DNA of 17,209 bases from the NCBI GenBank assembly GCA_025450095.1, contig JANWID010000198.1, positions 1 through 17,209 of the forward strand, written 5' to 3'. The position numbers and the translations under genes are program-made. The notes below the pieces were generated by a model, which worked only from the letters and a program-made list of their open reading frames with translations, searched no databases and was not told the DNA's origin. Positions 1-6,868 of this stretch are shown here, one piece after another; within the stretch, counting starts at the first letter, position 1; each line of letters starts with the position of its first letter. The stretch is from Bacteroidia bacterium (lineage in GTDB: Bacteria > Bacteroidota > Bacteroidia > AKYH767-A > OLB10).

Positions 1-2
1 AA

Positions 3-521
3 ATGATTGTGAAGGAAGAACTGAAAAAACTAGGGTTAAATTATGTTCATGTCGATTTAGGAGAGGTGGAGATCATGGAAGATATAACTTCAGAACAAAG
101 AGAACAGTTAAAGGCAGCTATTCTTAAATCAGGATTGGAATTGATGGATGATAAAAAATCAATGTTGATTGAAAAAATTAAGAATATAATAATTGAAATG
201 ATCCATTACTCAGATGAAATTCCCAAAACTAATTTCTCCGATTACCTGGTATCTAAGATTGATCACGATTATACCTACATGGCCAATCTGTTTTCTGAAA
301 CTGAAGGTGTGACCATTGAACATTTCATCATTCTACATAAGATTGAACGTGTGAAGGAATTGATTATTTATGATGAATTGAACCTGACTGAAATTGCATG
401 GAAACTTCATTATAGCAGCGTAGCTCATCTATCCAATCAATTTAAAAAAATAACGGGGTTAACTCCATCATTTTTTAAGTCTCTCAAGAGAAAAAAAAGA
501 ATCACACTGGAGAAAGTGTGA
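3..521 (+). CDS. AraC-family transcriptional regulator (probably 5'-partial)
   Basis: DNA-binding regulator. The C-terminal ~100 residues form an AraC/XylS helix-turn-helix domain: a first helix pair around YTYMANLFSE and a second around LNLTEIAWKLHYSSVAHLSNQFKKITGLTPS, the signature second HTH of the family (quoted in parts: LTEIAWKLHYSS, then FKKITGLTPSFF). The N-terminal ~60 residues are a short domain with no sugar-binding cupin, as in a compact Bacteroidota AraC subgroup. The reading frame is open to the window edge and the ATG at 3 has no visible ribosome site, so the true start probably lies upstream. The stop codon at 519-521 sits inside a 7-bp inverted repeat and is the first base triplet of a regulatory element that recurs before the beta-barrel gene at 11965. 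It may regulate that element or the GH130 operon next door; this is inference. Confidence 0.85.
   Translation: MIVKEELKKLGLNYVHVDLGEVEIMEDITSEQREQLKAAILKSGLELMDDKKSMLIEKIKNIIIEMIHYSDEIPKTNFSDYLVSKIDHDYTYMANLFSETEGVTIEHFIILHKIERVKELIIYDELNLTEIAWKLHYSSVAHLSNQFKKITGLTPSFFKSLKRKKRITLEKV
502..521 (+). repeat. Perfect 7-bp inverted repeat at the AraC stop codon
   Basis: TCACACT at 502-508 pairs with AGTGTGA at 515-521 around a 6-nt loop, ending on the TGA stop of the AraC gene. A second, 6-bp inverted repeat (ACACTC 551-556, GAGTGT 565-570, 8-nt loop) follows within the intergenic region. Neither has a following T-run, so an intrinsic terminator is unlikely. They could be operator half-sites or RNA hairpins. 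Confidence 0.4.
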
Positions 522-583
522 ATGATGTAACTAATTATTAATATTCTGTAACACTCATTTAACAGAGTGTATGCACTTTTGTA
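518..583 (+). promoter_or_regulatory. Candidate regulatory/promoter element, copy A
   Basis: This 66-bp stretch aligns without gaps to 11878-11943, with about 42 of 66 positions identical by eye. It opens with an identical 15-mer, GTGAATGATGTAACT. Shared downstream blocks include TATT, TGTAA, CTCA and a terminal TTTGTA at 578-583. The last block resembles the TTTG part of the Bacteroidota -7 promoter box (consensus TAnnTTTG), although the TA is not conserved. The 144-bp gap between the AraC and GH130 genes contains this element and little else I can identify. It probably drives or controls the GH130 operon starting at 666. Confidence 0.45.
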
Positions 584-665
584 CAATCCTGGGCGTAAAG
601 TCAACTATCTGTTTTCCAACTTCACCGGATAATTGCTTTGACAATTTAAATTCCAGGACCCATTT

Positions 666-1709
666 ATGATTTCAGTTAAAAAAGAAGGAATCCTGCTTAG
701 CAAAACGCTTTTGGGGTTTGAAAACGAGGGTGTTTTAAATCCTGCTGTAATACAGGATTCCACCGGCATTCACATGTTTTACAGGGCGGTTAGTAAAGGA
801 AATTACTCGAGCATTGGTTACGCCAGGCTTGATAGTCCATTGCAAATTTCAGAAAGATCGCAAACACCTGTTATGTTTCCACAACATGAATACGAATCGC
901 GGGGAGTAGAAGATCCGCGTATTGTAAACATCGAAGGGATATTTTACATGACGTACACAGCTTATGATGGTGTTAATGCCATGGGAGCTCTGGCTACATC
1001 TGACAATCTTGTGAATTTTGAAAAAAAAGGGATGATCGTCCCACAACTCACTTATGCCGAATTCAGTCATCTTGCCGGAGCAAAAGGTGCTATAAATGAA
1101 AAATATCTTCGCTATAATGAACATGAACAAATTACAAAAAAACAAGGTAAGAAAATATTGATCTGGGATAAAAACCTTATTTTCTTTCCCAGAAAAATAA
1201 ACAATAAGTTTTGTTTCCTGCATCGCATCCGGCCTGATATTCAAATTGCATTTGTTTCAGAATTGAATGAACTGACACCGGAATTCTGGCAAAGTTACTT
1301 TCTAGACCTACAACAACATATTGTGCTGGCACCTAAATATCCTCACGAAATCAGTTATGTCGGAGGAGGTTGCCCACCGATTGAAACACCTGAAGGTTGG
1401 CTGCTGATTTATCACAGTGTGCATGATACGGTGAAAGGTTATGTTTATTCCGCCTGTGCAGCCCTGCTTGATTTGAATAATCCTCAAAAGGTATTATCAC
1501 GTTTACCCTATCCGTTATTCAAGCCCGAACACGAGTGGGAATTATCGGGCGAAGTCAACAATGTATGTTTTCCTACAGGAGCAGTGCTGGAAGACGATAT
1601 ACTATACATCTACTATGGTGCCGCTGATGAACAAATTGCCTGTGCCAGTGTCAGCTTAAAGGATCTGTTACAAGAACTAAAAATAAATAGCAAAATTGAT
1701 GAAAATTAA
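666..1709 (+). CDS. GH130-family glycosidase/mannoside phosphorylase
   Basis: Probable cytoplasmic inverting phosphorylase (or hydrolase) acting on beta-mannosides; characterised GH130 enzymes use phosphate to release mannose 1-phosphate. The 347-residue length fits the family's single five-bladed propeller. Visible landmarks are an early NPAVIQ and FYRA segment (residues ~25-41), the GVEDPRIV motif at ~80-87 whose Asp83 is the expected catalytic acid position, the YMTYTAYDG strand, and a glycine-rich GGGCPPIETPEGWLLIYH segment near residue 240. No signal peptide is present. The ATG at 666 is followed by a good coding start and lies 82 bp after the upstream regulatory element. Its last 11 bases overlap the glycosyltransferase gene, so the two are translationally coupled. 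The substrate linkage (beta-1,2 or beta-1,4) cannot be told from sequence alone. Confidence 0.85.
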   Translation: MISVKKEGILLSKTLLGFENEGVLNPAVIQDSTGIHMFYRAVSKGNYSSIGYARLDSPLQISERSQTPVMFPQHEYESRGVEDPRIVNIEGIFYMTYTAYDGVNAMGALATSDNLVNFEKKGMIVPQLTYAEFSHLAGAKGAINEKYLRYNEHEQITKKQGKKILIWDKNLIFFPRKINNKFCFLHRIRPDIQIAFVSELNELTPEFWQSYFLDLQQHIVLAPKYPHEISYVGGGCPPIETPEGWLLIYHSVHDTVKGYVYSACAALLDLNNPQKVLSRLPYPLFKPEHEWELSGEVNNVCFPTGAVLEDDILYIYYGAADEQIACASVSLKDLLQELKINSKIDEN

Positions 1710-4071
1710 TAATCCATATATAAATCTAAATTCCGAATTCTTTAGTCCGGAATACATTTCAAGTATAAGACTGAATGGGGAACCTAAAATAAAAACAGTC
1801 AAAAATCCGGTTATTTTATTTATTACTTCCATTCTTCCAAGAGAATGTGGTATCGCTACCTATTCAAATGATCTGATTAAAGCGCTTAACAAAACCTTCG
1901 GTCAATCATTCGAAATACAAATATGCGCATTAGAAAATGATAACGAACATCATCAGTATGCAGATAGCGTAAAATACATCCTGAACACCGATAATCCTGA
2001 AGGTTTTAATAAGCTGGCAAATAAAATAAATGAAGATGCCACAATTTCAATGGTAGTTGTACAACATGAATTTGGTTTTTTTGCAAATTATGAAGCTAAA
2101 TTTTTCAAGCTTTTAAAATCCATATCACTTCCAAAAGTTATTGTTTTTCACACGGTTCTACCAAATCCTAACGACACTCTGAAATTAAAAGTAAAAATAT
2201 TAGCTGATCTTGTCGACTCTATTATTGTAATGACAAATTCTTCAGTGAAAATTCTGGTCAATGATTATGAAATCCCTGCATCAAAAATTAAGATGATACC
2301 TCATGGTACCCACCTGGTCCCACACACCGATACAGTTACCCTGAAATCGAAATACAATTTTTCCAACAGGAAAGTGCTCTCCACTTTTGGACTGTTAAGT
2401 ACTGGCAAAAGTATTGAGACTACACTTGAAGCACTTCCTGAAATAATAAAGTTCTTTCCGGAAATAATATTCCTGGTTATTGGAAAAACTCATCCGTCAG
2501 TAGTTAAACAAGATGGCCAATCGTATCGAAATTTCCTCGAAGCAAAAGTTAAACAATTGAATCTTCAGGATCACGTCAGATTCCTCAATTATTTTATGCC
2601 ACTTCCTGAATTACTCGAATATCTCCAGTTAACTGATATTTACCTATTCACTTCTAAAGATCCAAACCAGGCCGTTAGTGGAACCTTTTCCTATGCAATT
2701 AGCTGTGGCTGCCCGGTAATATCCACTCCTATTCCACATGCAATGGAGGTTCTTAAAGGAGATTCAGGAATTATTTTTGATTTTGGTAACTCAACCCAGC
2801 TATCATCTGCAGTGATAAAATTACTGGAGGATGAAATCCTCAGGTCACGCATCAGTTCTGATGGATTACACCGGATGGCTTCAACTGCCTGGGAAAATTC
2901 AGCAATTGCTCATACTTTATTATTTGAACAACTAATCAATACACCTTTCGAATTGAATTATAATATTCCTGAAATCAATCTTCAGCATATTAAAAAGCTG
3001 ACTACGGATTTTGGAATGATTCAATTTTCAAAAATAAACCAGCCCGACAAGTCTTCGGGTTATACACTTGATGATAATGCCAGGGCACTCATAGTTATGT
3101 GTCAGCATTTTGAACTGACGCTGGATGAAAACGATCTTACGTATATCAGAATCTACCTGGATTTTATAAATTTTTGCCTGCAACCCGAAGGCTATTTCTT
3201 TAATTATGCAGATGAAAATAAACAATTTACTGAACAAAACCACGCAACTAACATAGCTGATTCCAATGGAAGAGCAATTTGGGCATTAGGTTATTTAATT
3301 GCGATGGGTGAAATACTTCCGAAGGAATTCATACTCGAAGCAAAAGAAATCCTGAAGCAAGCAACTCTAAAAATCACAAAAATACATTCAACGCGGGCTA
3401 TGGCCTTTGCGATTAAGGGATTGTATTATTCAGAATCAGTACACAACAACCATGACACTGCTCCTATTATTTCGGAATTGGCAAACAGGCTTGTTCAAAT
3501 GTACCGTCATGAAACGGACTATGAATGGCAATGGTTCGAAAGTTATCTCACCTATGCCAATAGTATATTGCCCGACGCCCTGCTGTGTGCATGGAAGGCA
3601 ACCGGAGATCCGGTGTATAAAGAAATAGCCAAAACTTCATTTGATTTCCTGATATCCAAAATATTTACAGGTTTCGATATAAATGTTATTTCCAATCGCA
3701 CATGGATGCATAAAGGGCAGGTTGTGGAATCAGGTCACATTGGCGGCCAGCAACCTATTGATGTAGCATATACCATCCTGGCACTTCAAAATTTCTATGA
3801 GGTTTTTAAAGAAACAGATTATCTGGATAAAATAAAATCATCGTTCGATTGGTTTTTAGGTCGCAATAATCTGAACCAGGTAATTTATAATCCTGTAACC
3901 GGTGGTTGTTATGATGGTATGGAGTCTGAAAATGTGAATCTCAACCAGGGAGCTGAATCAACGGTGAGTTATCATTTGGCCCGATTCACACTTGAGAAGA
4001 TCCTATCGGAAACTTCAAACCATAAGCAGGCAGCTATTTCAAAAAATATCCGGCTTAATATGGTCTTTTAA
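1699..4071 (+). CDS. GT4 glycosyltransferase with C-terminal alpha/alpha-barrel domain
   Basis: A two-domain, 790-residue cytoplasmic protein. Residues ~35-420 form a GT-B glycosyltransferase of family 4. They include the PRECGIATYSNDL acceptor-side loop, VVVQHEFGFF, the IPHGTH linker, FGLLSTGKSIE at the start of the nucleotide-sugar domain, and DIYLFTS...GTFSYAISCGCPVIST for donor binding. Residues ~440-770 are helical repeats like an (alpha/alpha)6 toroid, with LDDNARALI, NGRAIWALGYL, GHIGGQQPIDVAY and NQGAESTVSYHLA. I chose the ATG at 1699; the TTG at 1696 is in frame but less likely. It overlaps the GH130 gene by 11 bp. A sugar-nucleotide-dependent role in making the glycan that the GH130 enzyme degrades is plausible but inferred. 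The last ~42 codons are duplicated at 11740. Confidence 0.85.
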   Translation: MKINNPYINLNSEFFSPEYISSIRLNGEPKIKTVKNPVILFITSILPRECGIATYSNDLIKALNKTFGQSFEIQICALENDNEHHQYADSVKYILNTDNPEGFNKLANKINEDATISMVVVQHEFGFFANYEAKFFKLLKSISLPKVIVFHTVLPNPNDTLKLKVKILADLVDSIIVMTNSSVKILVNDYEIPASKIKMIPHGTHLVPHTDTVTLKSKYNFSNRKVLSTFGLLSTGKSIETTLEALPEIIKFFPEIIFLVIGKTHPSVVKQDGQSYRNFLEAKVKQLNLQDHVRFLNYFMPLPELLEYLQLTDIYLFTSKDPNQAVSGTFSYAISCGCPVISTPIPHAMEVLKGDSGIIFDFGNSTQLSSAVIKLLEDEILRSRISSDGLHRMASTAWENSAIAHTLLFEQLINTPFELNYNIPEINLQHIKKLTTDFGMIQFSKINQPDKSSGYTLDDNARALIVMCQHFELTLDENDLTYIRIYLDFINFCLQPEGYFFNYADENKQFTEQNHATNIADSNGRAIWALGYLIAMGEILPKEFILEAKEILKQATLKITKIHSTRAMAFAIKGLYYSESVHNNHDTAPIISELANRLVQMYRHETDYEWQWFESYLTYANSILPDALLCAWKATGDPVYKEIAKTSFDFLISKIFTGFDINVISNRTWMHKGQVVESGHIGGQQPIDVAYTILALQNFYEVFKETDYLDKIKSSFDWFLGRNNLNQVIYNPVTGGCYDGMESENVNLNQGAESTVSYHLARFTLEKILSETSNHKQAAISKNIRLNMVF
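3939..4064 (+). repeat. Long direct repeat, copy 1 (3' end of the GT4 gene)
   Basis: Matches 11740-11865 in the same orientation with no gaps. By eye about 8 of the first 123 positions differ, five of them clustered in a ~10-bp stretch (4005-4014). The copies diverge just before the GT4 stop codon: this copy ends NIRLNMVF-stop, the other NIRLNIVGINM-stop. The two copies bracket the whole exported-protein block. Confidence 0.9.
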
Positions 4072-4103
4072 ATCAAAAATTGAAAATCATAAGCTATACA
4101 TCT

Positions 4104-4523
4104 ATGAAAAACCTCCGGATTTTACTAATTACTCTCTTGGGTTTAATTTCTTCACAATTATCGTTAACGGCACAACAATTATCCCTGGTACCTTCTAATT
4201 TCAATGGATATAATGTTAGCTGTTTTGGTGGCCAAAATGGAAGCATTAATTTGACTATTACTGGCGGAACAACCCCTTATTCAATTTTGTGGAGTACAAC
4301 AGCAACCACCGAAGATATTTCCAATTTGAGGGGAGGTTACTACAGAGTAACTGTGGATGACGCAGATACCTTAACAGGACCGGTCTCTGCTGAAATTACG
4401 CTAACTGATCCTCAACAAATAGGCATATCTGCAACAAGTTATACTTATCCAAATCAATACAATATCAGTTTATATGGAGCATGTAATGGTAGCATTGATA
4501 TTACTGTTAGTAACGGCGTGTAA
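4104..4523 (+). pseudogene. SprB-repeat exported protein, 5' fragment (split by an IS)
   Basis: N-terminal part of a secreted adhesin-like protein. The ATG at 4104 opens a clear signal peptide (MKNLRILLITLLG..., ending in LTAQQ). Then comes one full SprB-type repeat: CFGGQNGSINLTITGGTTPY, then WSTTATTEDISNLRGGYY and VTVDDADT. A second repeat begins at YGACNGSIDITVSNGV and is broken by the insertion sequence after base 4518. The last codons and the TAA at 4521-4523 come from the IS. In intact members of the family, such repeats occur on surface or gliding-associated proteins. The fragment could still be translated and exported but would lack most of the protein. An in-frame TTG at 4080 is possible but would put extra residues ahead of the signal peptide. 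Confidence 0.85.
4515..4518 (+). repeat. Target-site duplication GGCG, left copy
   Basis: GGCG at 4515-4518 directly precedes the left IS end and is repeated at 5777-5780 directly after the right end. Removing the IS plus one GGCG rejoins the SprB reading frame as ITVSNG-VTPYSYAW, a normal SprB repeat sequence. This shows the duplication is 4 bp. Confidence 0.92.
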
Positions 4524-4532
4524 GTACCCCCA
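4519..4532 (+). repeat. IS left terminal inverted repeat
   Basis: TGTAAGTACCCCCA, a perfect 14-bp inverse match to 5763-5776; similarity fades immediately inward. It supplies the stop codon (TAA, 4521-4523) that truncates the SprB fragment. Confidence 0.9.
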
Positions 4533-4585
4533 AAATCCGGACAATTTAAAAGTAGAGAAAAAATCTCTAAATTTAAATTGTCATT

Positions 4586-4876
4586 ATGAAAAAAAGCAAG
4601 TACACCGAAACTCAGATTATCGCCATGCTCAGGGAGCATGAAAGCGGTAAAAAAGTAACAGACATTTGTCGGGAAAATGGCATCAGCCAAGCCACATTCT
4701 TCAACTGGAGAAGTAAATACGGGGGATTGGAAGTAAACGAATTGAAGCGACTACGGGAGCTGGAGGAAGAAAATGCCAGACTAAAAAAGATGTATGCTGA
4801 TGTCAGCATGGATCACCAGATTTTGAAGGAGGTTTTGTCAAAAAAAGGTTGGGGCCCTTCGAGCAAAAAGAATTAA
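4586..4876 (+). CDS. IS3-family transposase OrfA (HTH subunit)
   Basis: A 96-residue DNA-binding protein that recognises the IS ends. Residues ~6-45 form the HTH_Tnp_1 helix-turn-helix (YTETQIIAMLREHESGKK, then DICRENGISQATFFNWRSKY). Residues ~50-85 are a leucine-zipper-like coiled coil (LKRLRELEEENARLKKMY), used for dimerisation in this family. It starts at ATG 4586, 67 bp from the IS left end, and overlaps orfB. Most product should be OrfA alone, with a minority frameshifted into the full transposase. Confidence 0.93.
   Translation: MKKSKYTETQIIAMLREHESGKKVTDICRENGISQATFFNWRSKYGGLEVNELKRLRELEEENARLKKMYADVSMDHQILKEVLSKKGWGPSSKKN
4840..4846 (+). other. Programmed -1 ribosomal frameshift site (A7)
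   Basis: AAAAAAA lies in the OrfA frame as A_AAA_AAA, with codon boundaries tca-aaa-aaa-ggt. A -1 slip leads directly into the orfB frame (agg-ttg-ggg-ccc), giving a fusion ...EVLSKK-RLGPFEQKE. The orfB frame is open from 4801, so the fusion is possible. I did not find a convincing downstream stimulatory stem-loop. The mechanism is established for the IS3 family; here it is inferred from the sequence. Confidence 0.75.
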
Positions 4877-5727
4877 TCAAGAACATTGTACAGGATTACC
4901 CCTGTACTGTTCATAGGGCCTGCAAGCTGACAGGAATTGCTCGCAGTATTTATTATTATAACTCATGCAAAGATGATACTCCGGTAATCCAGGCATTGCA
5001 GCAGCATGTTGAAAAGCATCCTACACATGGTCTGCCTAAAGCATTTGCCTACTTGCGAAAAGCTGGCAATCCCTGGAATGAAAAAAGGGTGCATCGTGTT
5101 TATAAATTACTTCGATTAAACCTCCGTAGAAAAGGAAAACGTCGCTTACCTCAGAGAATAAAACAACCTATTGAAAGAGTACAACAACCAAACATGAGCT
5201 GGTCCATTGATTTCATGCAAGACCGGTTATTAAACGGCAGAAAATTCAGAACATTTAATGTTATCGATGATTTTAACAGAGAAGTATTGGCTATAGAAAT
5301 AGATACTTCACTGACTTCAAGAAGAATCATTCGTGTATTGACCCAAATAATTGAAATGAGAGGGAAACCTCAAAGGATACGAATGGATAACGGTCCGGAA
5401 TTTATTTCAACAGCATTCGAATTATGGTGCAAGCAGGAGAAAATAGAATTGTTGTATATCCAACCTGGAAGGCCGATGCAAAATGCGCTGATCGAAAGAT
5501 TTAATGGAAGTTACAGGCGCGATATCTTAGATGCATACTTGTTTGAGGACCTCTGGCAGGTAAAAGAATTAACGGATGAGTTTATCGATGAATACAACAA
5601 CCGAAGGCCACATCAATCGCTGAATAACATGACACCAAAAGAATTCCTGTTGAAATGTGGACAGCTCACCCTAACACAAACCCCTGCTGACCTGACCACA
5701 GTTCAACAGGACATTAACAATAACTGA
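4849..5727 (+). CDS. IS3-family transposase OrfB (DDE integrase domain)
   Basis: Catalytic part of the transposase, probably made as an OrfAB fusion by frameshifting at 4840-4846. An N-terminal HTH_21-type region (residues ~15-105) carries RACKLTGIARSIYYY. An rve-type catalytic core follows, with the acidic triad Asp121 (SWSIDFMQD), Asp180 (RMDNGPEF) and Glu216 (ALIERFNGSYRRD). The spacing of 35 residues between the second Asp and the Glu is the standard DD(35)E. The YNNRRPHQSLNNMTPKEF tail is also typical. The first in-frame start-like codon, TTG 4849, has no obvious independent ribosome site, which supports translation by fusion. No frame damage is seen. Confidence 0.93.
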   Translation: MGPFEQKELIKNIVQDYPCTVHRACKLTGIARSIYYYNSCKDDTPVIQALQQHVEKHPTHGLPKAFAYLRKAGNPWNEKRVHRVYKLLRLNLRRKGKRRLPQRIKQPIERVQQPNMSWSIDFMQDRLLNGRKFRTFNVIDDFNREVLAIEIDTSLTSRRIIRVLTQIIEMRGKPQRIRMDNGPEFISTAFELWCKQEKIELLYIQPGRPMQNALIERFNGSYRRDILDAYLFEDLWQVKELTDEFIDEYNNRRPHQSLNNMTPKEFLLKCGQLTLTQTPADLTTVQQDINNN

Positions 5728-5762
5728 AAATTGAAAAACTCTATTTTTAAGTTGTTCGAAAA

Positions 5763-5776
5763 TGGGGGTACTTACA
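5763..5776 (+). repeat. IS right terminal inverted repeat
   Basis: TGGGGGTACTTACA, the exact reverse complement of the left end. The 3' CA dinucleotide is where the family cleaves. Confidence 0.9.
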
Positions 5777-5780
5777 GGCG
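5777..5780 (+). repeat. Target-site duplication GGCG, right copy
   Basis: Right partner of the GGCG at 4515-4518, directly abutting the IS terminal CA. Confidence 0.92.
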
Positions 5781-6868
5781 TTACTCCATATTCTTATGCA
5801 TGGACAGATGGACCTACAAACCAGGATCGGTCATCATTATGTGCAAATACATATAAGATAATAGTTACGGATTTAAATAGCTGTACAAAAATGTCAGAAT
5901 CAATTATTTTAACTCAACCAGACAGAAGTGATTGGCAAATGGGAGGTAATTCCGGAACTAATCCAACTACAAACTATATTGGTACAAGTGACAGTGCAGA
6001 TTTAGTTTTTAAAACAAACAATACAGTATTTGCAAGGCTAAAAGCAAATGGGGATTTCGAAATTGATCGAATCATTACTAACAGAATTGTTTCTACTGAT
6101 AGTATGCTTAATATAGGTGATAACACTTTACACATTTTGCACAAAGCTCAAATAATATATGGAAATCCAAGTAACACTGCAACTACCGGTAATAGTAGTA
6201 TTCCAAACAAAGGGACAGGAATAGGTTATGGAACAAAACCGGAAGGAATTTATTCTATTAGTTTAGGACGAGATGTTATTACCAGAGGTGAAAATGGATT
6301 TGCTTTTGGATATAAATTAAGAACAAGTGATTTGGTAGATAATGCAATGGTAATAGGAACAGGATTTGTGACAAGTCCACAAAACTCAGATAACCTGGTT
6401 AATGATAATGAAAACTCGTTGATGATAGGCTATAACAGTAGAAAGCCCACCTTGTTTGTAGCTCCTAATACAGATGCAAATAAAGATTTTACAGGCGCTG
6501 TAGGAATTAATACAACATTTATTCCTTCAGGATATAAATTAGCTGTGAATGGCAAAATAATAGCAACGGAAGTTTTGGTTAAAGATCCCGGTACTAATTT
6601 TTCAAATTGGCCGCCTGATTATGTTTTTTATAAAGATTATCCCCTGTTGGATCTATCTGATTTAAAGCAATTTGTAGACTATAATTGTCATTTGCCTGAA
6701 ATACCCTCAGCTGATCAAATTGTTAAAGAAGGTTTGCCGGTATATGAAATGCAACTCCTGTTGTTGAAAAAAGTAGAAGAATTGACCCTTTATATTCTGC
6801 AGCAACAACAGGAAATTGATTTATTAAAAGAATCATTTAATAGAATTACTTCTAAATGATCCAGAGCT

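Larger units (their letters stand above)
4519..5776 (+). mobile_element. IS3-family insertion sequence (IS407-like), 1258 bp, apparently complete
   Basis: Bounded by terminal inverted repeats TGTAAGTACCCCCA (4519-4532) and TGGGGGTACTTACA (5763-5776), identical over 14 bp and with the 5'-TG...CA-3' ends typical of the IS3 family. It carries two overlapping frames, orfA and orfB in the -1 frame, with an A7 slippery run at the overlap. The transposase has an intact DDE triad. The 4-bp duplication, the length and the orfA sequence (KYGGLEVNELKRL...) are all typical of the IS407 subgroup, although I could not compare against ISfinder. Perfect ends, an exact target duplication and undamaged frames suggest a recent insertion that may still be active. 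Confidence 0.93.
5762..6859 (+). pseudogene. SprB-repeat exported protein, 3' fragment (S74/tail-fibre-like C-terminus)
   Basis: Downstream part of the gene split by the IS; native sequence resumes at 5781 (or 5777, counting the duplicated GGCG). It completes the broken SprB repeat (TPYSYAWTDGPTNQDRSS, then VTDLNSCTK), then runs through a beta-rich region (DLVFKTNNTVFARLKANGDFEI...). It ends in WPPDYVFYKDYPLLDLSDL, then HLPEIPSADQI and a coiled coil, VEELTLYILQQQQEIDLL. This end is common on Bacteroidota tail-fibre- or endosialidase-chaperone-like proteins. No T9SS tail is present. An ATG at 5762 lies inside the IS right end, so a leaderless cytoplasmic fragment could be made, but without a signal peptide. 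The rejoined gene (4104-4518 plus 5781-6859) would be 497 codons long and fully open. Confidence 0.85.

Noticed and set aside
849..1244. Minus-strand open frame within the GH130 gene
   Set aside because: The plus strand carries recognisable GH130 motifs over the same bases; the antisense product has no recognisable features.
5762..5776. ATG in the IS right end as a genuine new gene start
   Set aside because: The ATG is part of the inverted repeat; the downstream native frame is explained by the interrupted SprB gene. Residual translation is possible but is not evidence for a designed start.
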